Source: Sulfurimonadaceae bacterium (GTDB lineage Bacteria; Campylobacterota; Campylobacteria; Campylobacterales; Sulfurimonadaceae). From it: a DNA stretch of 13,049 bases. A model generated the notes under the pieces. It was not told the DNA's origin. It was given only the letters and a program-made list of their open reading frames with translations, and made no database searches. Positions 6,619 to 13,049 of this stretch are shown here, in pieces; the first letter of the stretch is position 1, and the number at the start of each line of letters is the position of its first letter. Where the stretch lies: contig JAPHSI010000109.1 of NCBI GenBank assembly GCA_026193155.1, positions 1 to 13,049 on the forward strand, read 5' to 3'. The position numbers and the translations under genes were made by a program.

Positions 6619-7583
6619 ACTCCACTTTCAAATTGAGCGCGCATACGCTCTTTCTCTGCTTCTCTTTGAGCTTTTTTAGCTAATTTTGCGTGATAGTCTT
6701 TTACTGAAAAACCAAACCACATAAGGATTGGAGATGCAACAAAAATAGATGAGTATGTACCAACAACTACACCTACAAGAAGCGTAAATGCAAATGCATG
6801 GATAATCTCGCCGCCGAACATAAATAATGTAAATACAACAAAAAATGTAGTTAACGATGTCAGTGTAGTACGAGCTAAAGTACGAGTTACAGATTCATTA
6901 ATATTTTCTTCAAGATTTAAATTTCTGTTTTCTGTAACACCTTCACGAATACGGTCAAATACAATGATAGTATCATTTAGTGAGTAACCTAAAATAGTAA
7001 GTAATGCTGCCAATACATCCAGATTTACATCAAGTCCTACTAAAGTTATAGCCCCAAGAGCAATTGAGACGTCATGTACAAGTGCAAAGATAGATGCAAC
7101 TGCAAAACGCCACTCAAATCTAAATGCTACATAGATTAAAATCCCTAATGTTGCTAAGAGTAAAGACATAATACCTTTTTCTCTTAACTCATTTCCAACT
7201 TTTGGACCAACTATATCTACACGGCGAATTTCATACTTACCCGTACCTTTTAAAGCTTCGCGTGTTACATCACCGATATCTACAGTTACACTTGCAGTAG
7301 TAGTTTTCATACGAATAACTACCTCATCTGGTGAGCCAAACTCAGTTATAGATGCACCATCAAACATATCGTTTGATTTTAATTTTTTACGCATATCATC
7401 AATAGGTGCAGTTTTGTCATACTTAACCTGTATAACAGTACCACCGGCAAAATCGACACCGTAGTTAAGACCCTTAGTGGCTAAAAGAGCATAAGAAGCA
7501 AGAACCATGATGATGGACATAACCATTGCAAGTTTAGACTTGCCCATAAAGTTAAAGGTTTTTGTATATTTAAAAAATTCCAT
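6612..7583 (-). CDS. secF: Protein translocase subunit SecF
   Basis: A 323-residue inner-membrane protein of the RND-like SecDF pair. In the family it uses the proton gradient to help pull exported proteins through SecYEG. The first membrane segment (about residues 18-36) is followed by the family motif VDFAGGT at 43-49. A periplasmic domain runs to about 130, and five more membrane segments lie between about 135 and 295. The segment SLNDTIIVFDRIRE, with the conserved D-R pair, sits after the fourth of these helices as in known SecF proteins. The tail is charged (KKAQREAEKERMRAQ). Length is typical. The ATG lies 2 bases after the secD stop, with AAGGG at the end of secD serving as ribosome binding site. 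A palindrome covers its stop codon. No defect is seen. Confidence 0.97.
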   Translation of the reverse strand: MEFFKYTKTFNFMGKSKLAMVMSIIMVLASYALLATKGLNYGVDFAGGTVIQVKYDKTAPIDDMRKKLKSNDMFDGASITEFGSPDEVVIRMKTTTASVTVDIGDVTREALKGTGKYEIRRVDIVGPKVGNELREKGIMSLLLATLGILIYVAFRFEWRFAVASIFALVHDVSIALGAITLVGLDVNLDVLAALLTILGYSLNDTIIVFDRIREGVTENRNLNLEENINESVTRTLARTTLTSLTTFFVVFTLFMFGGEIIHAFAFTLLVGVVVGTYSSIFVASPILMWFGFSVKDYHAKLAKKAQREAEKERMRAQFESGVM

Positions 7584-7585
7584 TA

Positions 7586-9151
7586 TTAACCCTTAATCCC
7601 AAACCAAAAATAGTTATTTTTGCTTTTTTGTATTTTCTTTTCTAACATTTCATAAATTCCATGTGTACCAAGGATTGCAGTAAGCATAGATGCCAAAATA
7701 CCGATACTGATAGTAATAGCAAAACCTTTAATAGCACCTGTACCATATGCATATAAAACAACTGCCGCAATAAGAGTGGTGATGTTTGCATCTAAAATAG
7801 CACGCATAGCATTGCTATAGCCCTCTTCTATTGCTTTATGTATAGACTTGCCTTGGTATATAAGCTCACGTATACGTTCCGATATAATAACATTGGCATC
7901 GACTGCCATACCGACGGTCAGGACTATACCAGCCATACCCGGGAGTGTAAGTGTTGCACCAAATAAACTCATAACAGCAAGTATAATAAACAGGTTTGCT
8001 ATAAGTGCCACATTTGCTATTAAACCTGCAGCTTTATAATAAACAACCATAAATATAATTACAAGTACAAATCCGCCTATAAGTGCTACTAGAGAAGCTT
8101 TAATAGAGTCAGCTCCCAAACTTGGACCTACTGAGCGTTTCTCCATCATATATACAGGAGCTAAGAGTGCACCTGAACGAAGAGCAATAGCTAAGTCTTT
8201 TGCTTCCATTACGGTGTAATCACCGGAAATCTGACCGCTTCCGCCACCTATACGTTCATTAATATTTGGAGCAGAGTAAACTTTTCCGTCAAGTACGATA
8301 GCTAAACGCTTCCCTACACTTTTACCTGTAAAGTCTCCAAATATTGCAGCACCTTCAGCATTTAGTGTAAAGTTAATTACAGGACGGTTATTTTGGTCAA
8401 AGCCTACGTGTGCATCTGTGAGCATCCCTCCATCAAGGATAGGTATCTCTTTAACAAGATATTTATGTGCCTCATTTTTAGCATCCGGAAGAATAACATC
8501 ACCAAAAGAAGCAGCTTCTGCTTTATCCATAACTGAAACTCTTGCAGCTCTGTCTTCATCTACAGCCATAAGTTCTAATTTTGCAGCACGACTTATTAAC
8601 TCTCGAGCACGTTGCTCTTCTGCAGCTGTTTTAATACCTGCTAATTGAACAAGAATTTTCTCTTCACCCTGCTTTGCAACAACAGGTTCAGTTAATCCAA
8701 ACTGATCAAGTCTGTTTCTAATAGTCTCTATAGCTTGCGATATAGCTTCTTCTTTAGTATTTTTTATCTCCTCTGCCGTAAAACTTATAGAGATATTCTC
8801 AGCATCGTAAATAACATTTAAACCATCTATTACGCTAAGGTGTTCTTTTATATGTTTCGTATCGTCAGTATCTAAAAGTAAAAAAGAGATTGCGCTGTCA
8901 TTAAATTTTAATTCATCTATTAATATATCATTTTTATCTGTAAAAAATTTAATACTCGCTGCAATAGATTTTAAACGTGAAGTAGTTGCTTCTTCGGTTT
9001 TTACACCAAGTAGCATATGAAGACCACCTTGAAGATCAAGTCCTAAGTTTACCTTTTTTCCACCCTCTGTCTGAAGTAAGCTAGGCATGGAAAAGACCAC
9101 ACCGAACACTATAGCAAGAGTGAAAATTACTATTCTAAAATTAAGCTTCAT
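7586..9151 (-). CDS. secD: Protein translocase subunit SecD
   Basis: Inner-membrane partner of SecF. From the ATG at 9149-9151 it is 521 residues, near the usual size in Campylobacterota and shorter than the 615 of E. coli. Order: a first membrane helix (about residues 5-23), then LGLDLQGGLHMLLGV, the SecD signature. A long periplasmic region follows, with RNRLDQFGLTEPVVAKQGEEKILVQLAG and the SGQISG segment. Next come RSGALLAPVYMMEKRSVGPSLG and five more helices, including GMAVDANVIISERIRE, which carries the conserved proton-relay aspartate. A longer start at 9173-9175 adds MQLQESTR. I prefer the inner one because MKLNFRIVIF gives the expected short cytoplasmic start; GAGG touches its ATG and AAGAAAG lies slightly farther up, whereas nothing like a ribosome site precedes the outer ATG. 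With this start it overlaps yajC by 11 bases, so coupling is likely. Confidence 0.95.
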   Translation of the reverse strand: MKLNFRIVIFTLAIVFGVVFSMPSLLQTEGGKKVNLGLDLQGGLHMLLGVKTEEATTSRLKSIAASIKFFTDKNDILIDELKFNDSAISFLLLDTDDTKHIKEHLSVIDGLNVIYDAENISISFTAEEIKNTKEEAISQAIETIRNRLDQFGLTEPVVAKQGEEKILVQLAGIKTAAEEQRARELISRAAKLELMAVDEDRAARVSVMDKAEAASFGDVILPDAKNEAHKYLVKEIPILDGGMLTDAHVGFDQNNRPVINFTLNAEGAAIFGDFTGKSVGKRLAIVLDGKVYSAPNINERIGGGSGQISGDYTVMEAKDLAIALRSGALLAPVYMMEKRSVGPSLGADSIKASLVALIGGFVLVIIFMVVYYKAAGLIANVALIANLFIILAVMSLFGATLTLPGMAGIVLTVGMAVDANVIISERIRELIYQGKSIHKAIEEGYSNAMRAILDANITTLIAAVVLYAYGTGAIKGFAITISIGILASMLTAILGTHGIYEMLEKKIQKSKNNYFWFGIKG

Positions 9152-9407
9152 CCTCGTACTTTCTTGCAATTGCATCTTTAGCTATTTTAACTATAGTGTC
9201 ATCATTCATTTTAACACTTAAGAACTTTTCTTCAACTTTATGAATTACAACTATAAAACCGCCATTTGTTACAACTTTGTCACCTTTTTCAAGTGCTTCA
9301 ATCATAGCTTGCTTCTCTTTAGCTTCTTTTTGTTGTGGGCGTATAATTACAAAGTACATAATTGCAATTAGAAATATAAATGGTAATAACTGGCTTAATG
9401 CTTCCAT
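9141..9407 (-). CDS. yajC: Preprotein translocase subunit YajC
   Basis: An 88-residue single-pass inner-membrane protein that joins SecDF in the Sec holocomplex. One membrane helix covers residues about 7-23 (LLPFIFLIAIMYFVIIR). The family signature follows directly: RPQQKEAKEKQAMIEALEKGDKVVTNGG, split here as RPQQKEAKEKQ and GDKVVTNGG. A small cytoplasmic domain ends KYEDEA. An AAGGA lies 9 bases before the ATG. It is the first gene of yajC-secD-secF, and its 3' end overlaps secD. The promoter box is at 9439-9444, divergent from lnt. Confidence 0.97.
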   Translation of the reverse strand: MEALSQLLPFIFLIAIMYFVIIRPQQKEAKEKQAMIEALEKGDKVVTNGGFIVVIHKVEEKFLSVKMNDDTIVKIAKDAIARKYEDEA

Positions 9408-9438
9408 TCTAGCTTATCCTTAAATAAAATTTTAAAGG

Positions 9439-9444
9439 ATTATA
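9439..9444 (-). promoter_or_regulatory. -10 box (TATAAT) of yajC-secD-secF
   Basis: Consensus TATAAT on the minus strand preceded by a T-run (CTTTTTG). The expected start is near 9432, giving a leader of about 25 bases before the yajC ATG that contains its AAGGA site. A poor TTGTAT lies 14 bases upstream. It is divided by only about 33 bp from the opposing lnt -10 box. Confidence 0.65.
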
Positions 9445-9477
9445 CAAAAAGAATATTAATACAAGTGTAAAATTATG

Positions 9478-9483
9478 TATAAT
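9478..9483 (+). promoter_or_regulatory. -10 box (TATAAT) of lnt, very close to the start codon
   Basis: Consensus TATAAT preceded by TATG. Its last base is only 7 bases before the ATG at 9491, so transcription would begin at about that ATG. This implies a leaderless or near-leaderless lnt message. Confidence 0.55.
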
Positions 9484-9490
9484 TCTTCCC

Positions 9491-10723
9491 ATGCAACAAT
9501 TTATGTACAACGATAAAATTTATTTTCACATAATCAGAGGCTTTATAAGTGCTGTATTTTTTAGTGCATTTATTTATTTAGAACATTACGGTTATACATT
9601 TAGATTTTTAAATACTTTTTTTGGACTCTTAGCCTTAACATCTATGCTTTACCTACCTAAAAAGTCTATACTTACAGCTGGATTTTTTATCGGTGTTTTT
9701 TGGTTTTACTGGATTGGTTATAGTTTTGAATACAACGGAGTTGGCTACCTTACCCCTTTTATTACATTTGCTTTTGGTATTATTTATCTGCTGTTTTTTG
9801 GAACTTTAGCACTATCAAACAAGCCATATATACGTGCCTTTGTACTTTTTGGACTTAGTTTTGTAGAGCCTTTTGATTGGAACTGGATGCAAATAGAGTT
9901 GCTATTTGTTGATAGCTACTTAGGAATTTATAAATACCAATTAGTTTTAATCCTTTTAGCATTAACAACTCCTTATTACATAAAAAACAAATATAAATAC
10001 GCACCTCTTTTACTTTTGATTTTAGCAAATCCTTATCTATCAATCTACTCTAAAGTTCAAAAAGATAGTAACTTAAAAATAAAACTTGTTCAAACAGATA
10101 TAAAACAAGAAAAAAAATGGCTTAGAGAGACTCTAAATCCAACAGTTGAATTTAGCTATAAAGAGATGCAAAAGGCTATAAAAGAAGGATATGACGTAAT
10201 AATCTTTCCAGAATCTTTTTTCCCTATATTTATGAATCAAAACCAAAAGCTTATAGATGAGCTTAAAAAGATTTCATATAAAATCACCATAGTGACAGGT
10301 TCTTTATATCACAACGATGAACATAACTATAATGTAACCTATCTATTTCAAAAAGGAAATGTAAGTTTTGCTAAAAAACTAGTACTTGTACCTTTTGGTG
10401 AATATGTGCCGCTTCCAAAATTTGCAAGAGATTTTATAAATGATACTTTTTTTGCAGGACAGGCTGATTTTGAAACTGCTGAGAGTCCAAGTGATTTTAT
10501 AATTAAAGGTGAAAAATTCAGAAATGCAATCTGTTATGAAGCGACTTGTTCTGAGATATATAACGGTGATGTAAATTTTATAATTGCAATTAGTAATAAT
10601 GCTTGGTTTGCACCATCAATAGAACCGACTTTACAAAAACTTTTAATGCGCTTTTATGCTCGTAAACACGGTGTTACCATTTATCACTCAGCTAATTATA
10701 AAGGTAGCGGCATAATCAAGTGA
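9491..10723 (+). CDS. lnt: Apolipoprotein N-acyltransferase
   Basis: A 410-residue inner-membrane enzyme that transfers a third acyl chain from phospholipid to the N-terminal cysteine of lipoproteins. The first 190 residues hold about six membrane helices. A nitrilase-like periplasmic domain follows, with the Glu-Lys-Cys triad visible as E241 (IIFPES), K296 (KKLVLVPFGEYVP) and C348 (AICYEA). The substrate-loop segment ISNNAWFAPSIEPTLQ is also present. Compared with the roughly 510 residues of E. coli, the protein stops just after ANYKGSGIIK, so the last strands and the final membrane helix are absent; short forms may be normal in this phylum. The next start, ATG at 9503 (residue 5), also lacks a ribosome site. 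No Shine-Dalgarno sequence precedes either, and the promoter box sits 7 bases upstream. It is transcribed away from yajC. Confidence 0.92.
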   Translation: MQQFMYNDKIYFHIIRGFISAVFFSAFIYLEHYGYTFRFLNTFFGLLALTSMLYLPKKSILTAGFFIGVFWFYWIGYSFEYNGVGYLTPFITFAFGIIYLLFFGTLALSNKPYIRAFVLFGLSFVEPFDWNWMQIELLFVDSYLGIYKYQLVLILLALTTPYYIKNKYKYAPLLLLILANPYLSIYSKVQKDSNLKIKLVQTDIKQEKKWLRETLNPTVEFSYKEMQKAIKEGYDVIIFPESFFPIFMNQNQKLIDELKKISYKITIVTGSLYHNDEHNYNVTYLFQKGNVSFAKKLVLVPFGEYVPLPKFARDFINDTFFAGQADFETAESPSDFIIKGEKFRNAICYEATCSEIYNGDVNFIIAISNNAWFAPSIEPTLQKLLMRFYARKHGVTIYHSANYKGSGIIK

Positions 10724-10738
10724 TTAGCAATATTTAGA

Positions 10739-10744
10739 TATAAT
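10739..10744 (+). promoter_or_regulatory. -10 box (TATAAT) of ppk
   Basis: Consensus TATAAT in the 52-base gap between lnt and ppk, with the expected start near 10751 and a leader of about 25 bases. No clear -35 box is seen. The gap contains no good terminator, so read-through from lnt could add to expression. Only a weak GGA (10763-10765) precedes the ppk ATG. Confidence 0.6.
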
Positions 10745-10775
10745 TGCCATAATAAAACATATGGATAAATAATAA

Positions 10776-12875
10776 ATGTTAAACTTGAAAAACCCACAAC
10801 TATATAACAACCGTGAACTGTCTTGGTTACAATTTAATACTAGAGTGTTAAAGCAAGCACAAGACGAGTCACTTCCATTACTAGAAAGATTAAAGTTCTT
10901 AGCTATATACGGAACAAACCTTGATGAATTTTATATGATTCGTGTAGCTGGTCTTAAAAAACTATTTCAAGCAGGCATAATTGTATCAGGTGCAGATAGA
11001 CTTACACCCTTAGAACAACTCCGTGAGATAAGAAAATATCTTCATCAGGAACAGCAAGTAGTTGAACATTGTCTAAACAGCATTTTAAAAGATTTAGAAG
11101 CTGAGGGTGTATTTGTAAAAAGTTATTCAGATGTAAATCAAGCACAAAAAAGTAGATTAAACAAGTTTTTTAATGAAGAAATTTATCCTGTTATTATCCC
11201 TATCGCTGTTGACTCAACACATCCTTTTCCGCACCTAAACAATCTTAGTTTTGGAATTATTGTCAAACTAAACGACAAAGAAGATGAGAGTATTGAACGT
11301 TTCGGAATTGTTAGAGTTCCACGTGTTTTAGATAGGTTTATAGAACTAGACAGCGGATTGTTTATACCAATTGAGAGTGTTGTTGCACAACATATTGAGG
11401 ACTTGTTTCCAGGATATACTTTAGATAAGTACGCTGCATTTAGAGTTACGAGAAACGCCGATATAGAGATTGAAGAGGAAGAAGCCGATGATTTTATGGA
11501 GATTCTTGAAGAGGGTCTAAAACTACGCCGTAAAGGTGCTATGGTAAGACTTGAAGTCGGAGCAAGAGCAGATGCTGAAATTATAGATTTTTTTAACCGT
11601 CATACAAATGTTTATCAAGATGATATTTACAGATTCCATACATTTTTAAATCTATCCTCTTTATGGCAAATAGTTGGAAGTAAAAATTTTGCACACCTTT
11701 TAGCACCGTCATTTAAACCAAAGATGCTTCCACCTTTTCAAAATGGTGAAAACATTTTTACTGTCTTAGAAAAACAAGACGTACTTATGTTTCATCCATA
11801 TGCGAGCTTTGAGCCTGTTGTAAAACTGATTCAGGACGCTTCAAAAGATAAAGATGTAGTATCTATTAAAATGACCCTTTACCGTTCAGGTCAAAATTCT
11901 CCTATCGTAAAAGCTTTAATGGAAGCTAGTGAAAGCGGAAAACAAGTTACCGTAATGGTTGAGCTTAAAGCCAGATTTGATGAAGAGAACAATCTTATAT
12001 GGGCAAGAGCTTTAGAGACTGCTGGTGCTCATGTTATTTACGGAATCAAAGGTTTTAAAGTACACGCGAAAGCTGCACTAGTAACCAGAAGAAAAGATGG
12101 GAAACTAAAACAGTACGCTCATATAGGTACCGGTAACTATAATCCCTCAACTGCGAAAATATATACAGATATGAGCTATATGACAAGTGATGTAGATGTA
12201 ACTAATGATTTGACAAAATTCTTCCACTTTCTAACAGGTTTTAGTAAAAAAGGTAAACTGGATGAGCTTTATATGTCACCTGCTCAGATAAAACCAAAGA
12301 TTTTATCACTTATCCAAAATGAAGCACGTAAAGGTAGTGCGGGTCAAATCATTGCAAAAGTAAACTCTTTAGTTGATGAAGATATTATTCGTGCCTTATA
12401 TAAAGCTAGTCAAGCCGGTGTAAAAATAGACTTGATAGTTCGTGGTATATGTTGTTTAAGACCTGGTATAGAAGATGTAAGTGAGAATATACGTGTTATC
12501 TCTATTTTAGGTAAATACTTAGAGCATCCTCGTGTATTTTACTTTAAAAATGATCAAACAAAAATCTACATATCTTCTGCTGATTGGATGCCAAGAAACT
12601 TAATGAGAAGAATAGAGCTTTTAACAGCTATAAAAGATGAAGATTCTAAAATAAAAATTCTTCAAATTTTAAAACTCCAAATTGCGGATAATACTTTGGC
12701 ACATGAACTTCAAAGTGACGGTTCATACAAAAAAGTAAAACGTGCTGAGGGTGAAAAAATTATAAATAATCATAAAATGTTAGAAGACCATGTTAACAGG
12801 GTTATGAAAGCACTTCAAAAAGAGTCCGTAAGTAGTGCAGAACAATTGGCAAACAGATTATTTTTAGAGAGTTAA
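10776..12875 (+). CDS. ppk: Polyphosphate kinase 1
   Basis: A 699-residue PPK1 enzyme that reversibly polymerises the terminal phosphate of ATP into polyphosphate through a phosphohistidine. The N domain begins with NNRELSWLQFN (residues 11-21) and TNLDEFYMIRVAGL. The head domain runs from about 115 to 320. The two phospholipase-D-like catalytic domains follow, with HPYASFEPVV at 340-349 and VELKARFDEENN at 395-406. The histidines matching E. coli are H430 (FKVHAK, the phosphorylated H435), H449 (YAHIGTGNYN) and H584 (YLEHPRV, matching H592). The segment SSADWMPRN near 600 is also conserved. Length is normal and the frame is intact. It has its own promoter box, and the next gene starts one base after its stop. 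Confidence 0.98.
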   Translation: MLNLKNPQLYNNRELSWLQFNTRVLKQAQDESLPLLERLKFLAIYGTNLDEFYMIRVAGLKKLFQAGIIVSGADRLTPLEQLREIRKYLHQEQQVVEHCLNSILKDLEAEGVFVKSYSDVNQAQKSRLNKFFNEEIYPVIIPIAVDSTHPFPHLNNLSFGIIVKLNDKEDESIERFGIVRVPRVLDRFIELDSGLFIPIESVVAQHIEDLFPGYTLDKYAAFRVTRNADIEIEEEEADDFMEILEEGLKLRRKGAMVRLEVGARADAEIIDFFNRHTNVYQDDIYRFHTFLNLSSLWQIVGSKNFAHLLAPSFKPKMLPPFQNGENIFTVLEKQDVLMFHPYASFEPVVKLIQDASKDKDVVSIKMTLYRSGQNSPIVKALMEASESGKQVTVMVELKARFDEENNLIWARALETAGAHVIYGIKGFKVHAKAALVTRRKDGKLKQYAHIGTGNYNPSTAKIYTDMSYMTSDVDVTNDLTKFFHFLTGFSKKGKLDELYMSPAQIKPKILSLIQNEARKGSAGQIIAKVNSLVDEDIIRALYKASQAGVKIDLIVRGICCLRPGIEDVSENIRVISILGKYLEHPRVFYFKNDQTKIYISSADWMPRNLMRRIELLTAIKDEDSKIKILQILKLQIADNTLAHELQSDGSYKKVKRAEGEKIINNHKMLEDHVNRVMKALQKESVSSAEQLANRLFLES

Positions 12876-12876
12876 G

Positions 12877-13049
12877 ATGTTACATAAATTTAAAGATTAC
12901 ACACCAAAACTAGGCTCAAACACTTGGGTAGCACCTTCTGCTGACGTAATCGGCGATGTTGAGTGTGGAGAGGACTGCTCTATATGGTTTGGAACTGTAG
13001 TTCGCGGTGATGTTCACTATATAAAAATCGGAAACCGTGTAAGTGTTCA
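12877..13049 (+). CDS. Gamma-carbonic-anhydrase-family protein, first 57 residues (3' end outside window)
   Basis: Start of a left-handed beta-helix protein of the gamma-CA / YrdA / PaaY-like group, usually a trimeric metal-binding protein of about 175-185 residues. The visible part has the hexapeptide rhythm and hallmark residues: APSADVIGDVECG, then CSIWFGTVVRGDVHYIKIG, then NRVSV. The arginine and aspartate of VVRGDV are conserved in the family. The metal-binding histidines lie farther on, outside the window, so activity cannot be judged. The ATG follows the ppk stop after one base, with GAGAG at the end of ppk as a possible ribosome site, so co-transcription with ppk is likely. Confidence 0.9.
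   Translation, partial: MLHKFKDYTPKLGSNTWVAPSADVIGDVECGEDCSIWFGTVVRGDVHYIKIGNRVSV

Noticed and set aside
9855..10043. A 62-codon minus-strand open frame within lnt.
   Set aside because: It is antisense to a membrane-helix-coding part of lnt, with no promoter or ribosome site of its own.
10705..10725. Short inverted repeat AATCA-AG-TGATT at the lnt stop codon as an lnt terminator.
   Set aside because: The stem is only 5 bp with a 2-base centre, A/T-rich, and not followed by a T run.
1..13049. Search for mobile elements, CRISPR arrays, attachment sites and phage or defence genes.
   Set aside because: No transposase-like or integrase-like product, no spaced direct repeats, no tRNA gene and no duplicated flanks were seen. 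The genes are continuous housekeeping and signalling genes.

Overview
The window looks like a core-chromosome segment of a Campylobacterota (Epsilonproteobacteria) bacterium, most likely a Sulfurimonas-like genus. The evidence is an AT-rich sequence, promoters made of a strong TATAAT box with no obvious -35 element, and the order folC / lptE / leuS / secF / secD / yajC with a divergent lnt. From memory, Campylobacter has nearly the same order. No transposase, integrase, CRISPR array, rRNA, tRNA or other sign of recent transfer was seen.

Layout. (1) Positions 1-6514, minus strand: a tightly packed transcription unit. In transcription order it holds a putative structured leader or small RNA, a small membrane protein (DUF6394-like), leuS, lptE, a soluble GGDEF diguanylate cyclase, an HDOD-domain protein and folC, which runs off the left edge. 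Gaps between its genes are 1-10 bases, or the genes overlap. (2) Positions 6612-9444, minus strand: yajC-secD-secF, the accessory SecDF-YajC complex of the Sec translocon, with its own promoter and a palindrome over the secF stop codon. (3) Positions 9408-9490: a short divergent promoter region. (4) Positions 9478-13049, plus strand: lnt (apolipoprotein N-acyltransferase), then ppk (polyphosphate kinase 1) behind its own promoter, then the start of a gamma-carbonic-anhydrase-family protein that runs off the right edge.

How the genes relate. Several serve the cell envelope: SecDF-YajC helps export, Lnt finishes lipoproteins such as LptE, and LptE takes part in LPS delivery to the outer membrane. 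LeuS and FolC are housekeeping enzymes of translation and folate metabolism. The GGDEF and HDOD proteins are signalling components placed inside this otherwise housekeeping unit. PPK1 belongs to stress and energy physiology.

The window is mostly ordinary. The part least explained by genes is the 248-base gap 6364-6611. It contains a TATAAT promoter flanked by CTGAAA half-sites, then a relatively GC-rich, foldable stretch closed by a 10-bp stem, then a terminator-like hairpin just upstream of the DUF6394-leuS unit. I could not match it to a known RNA family.
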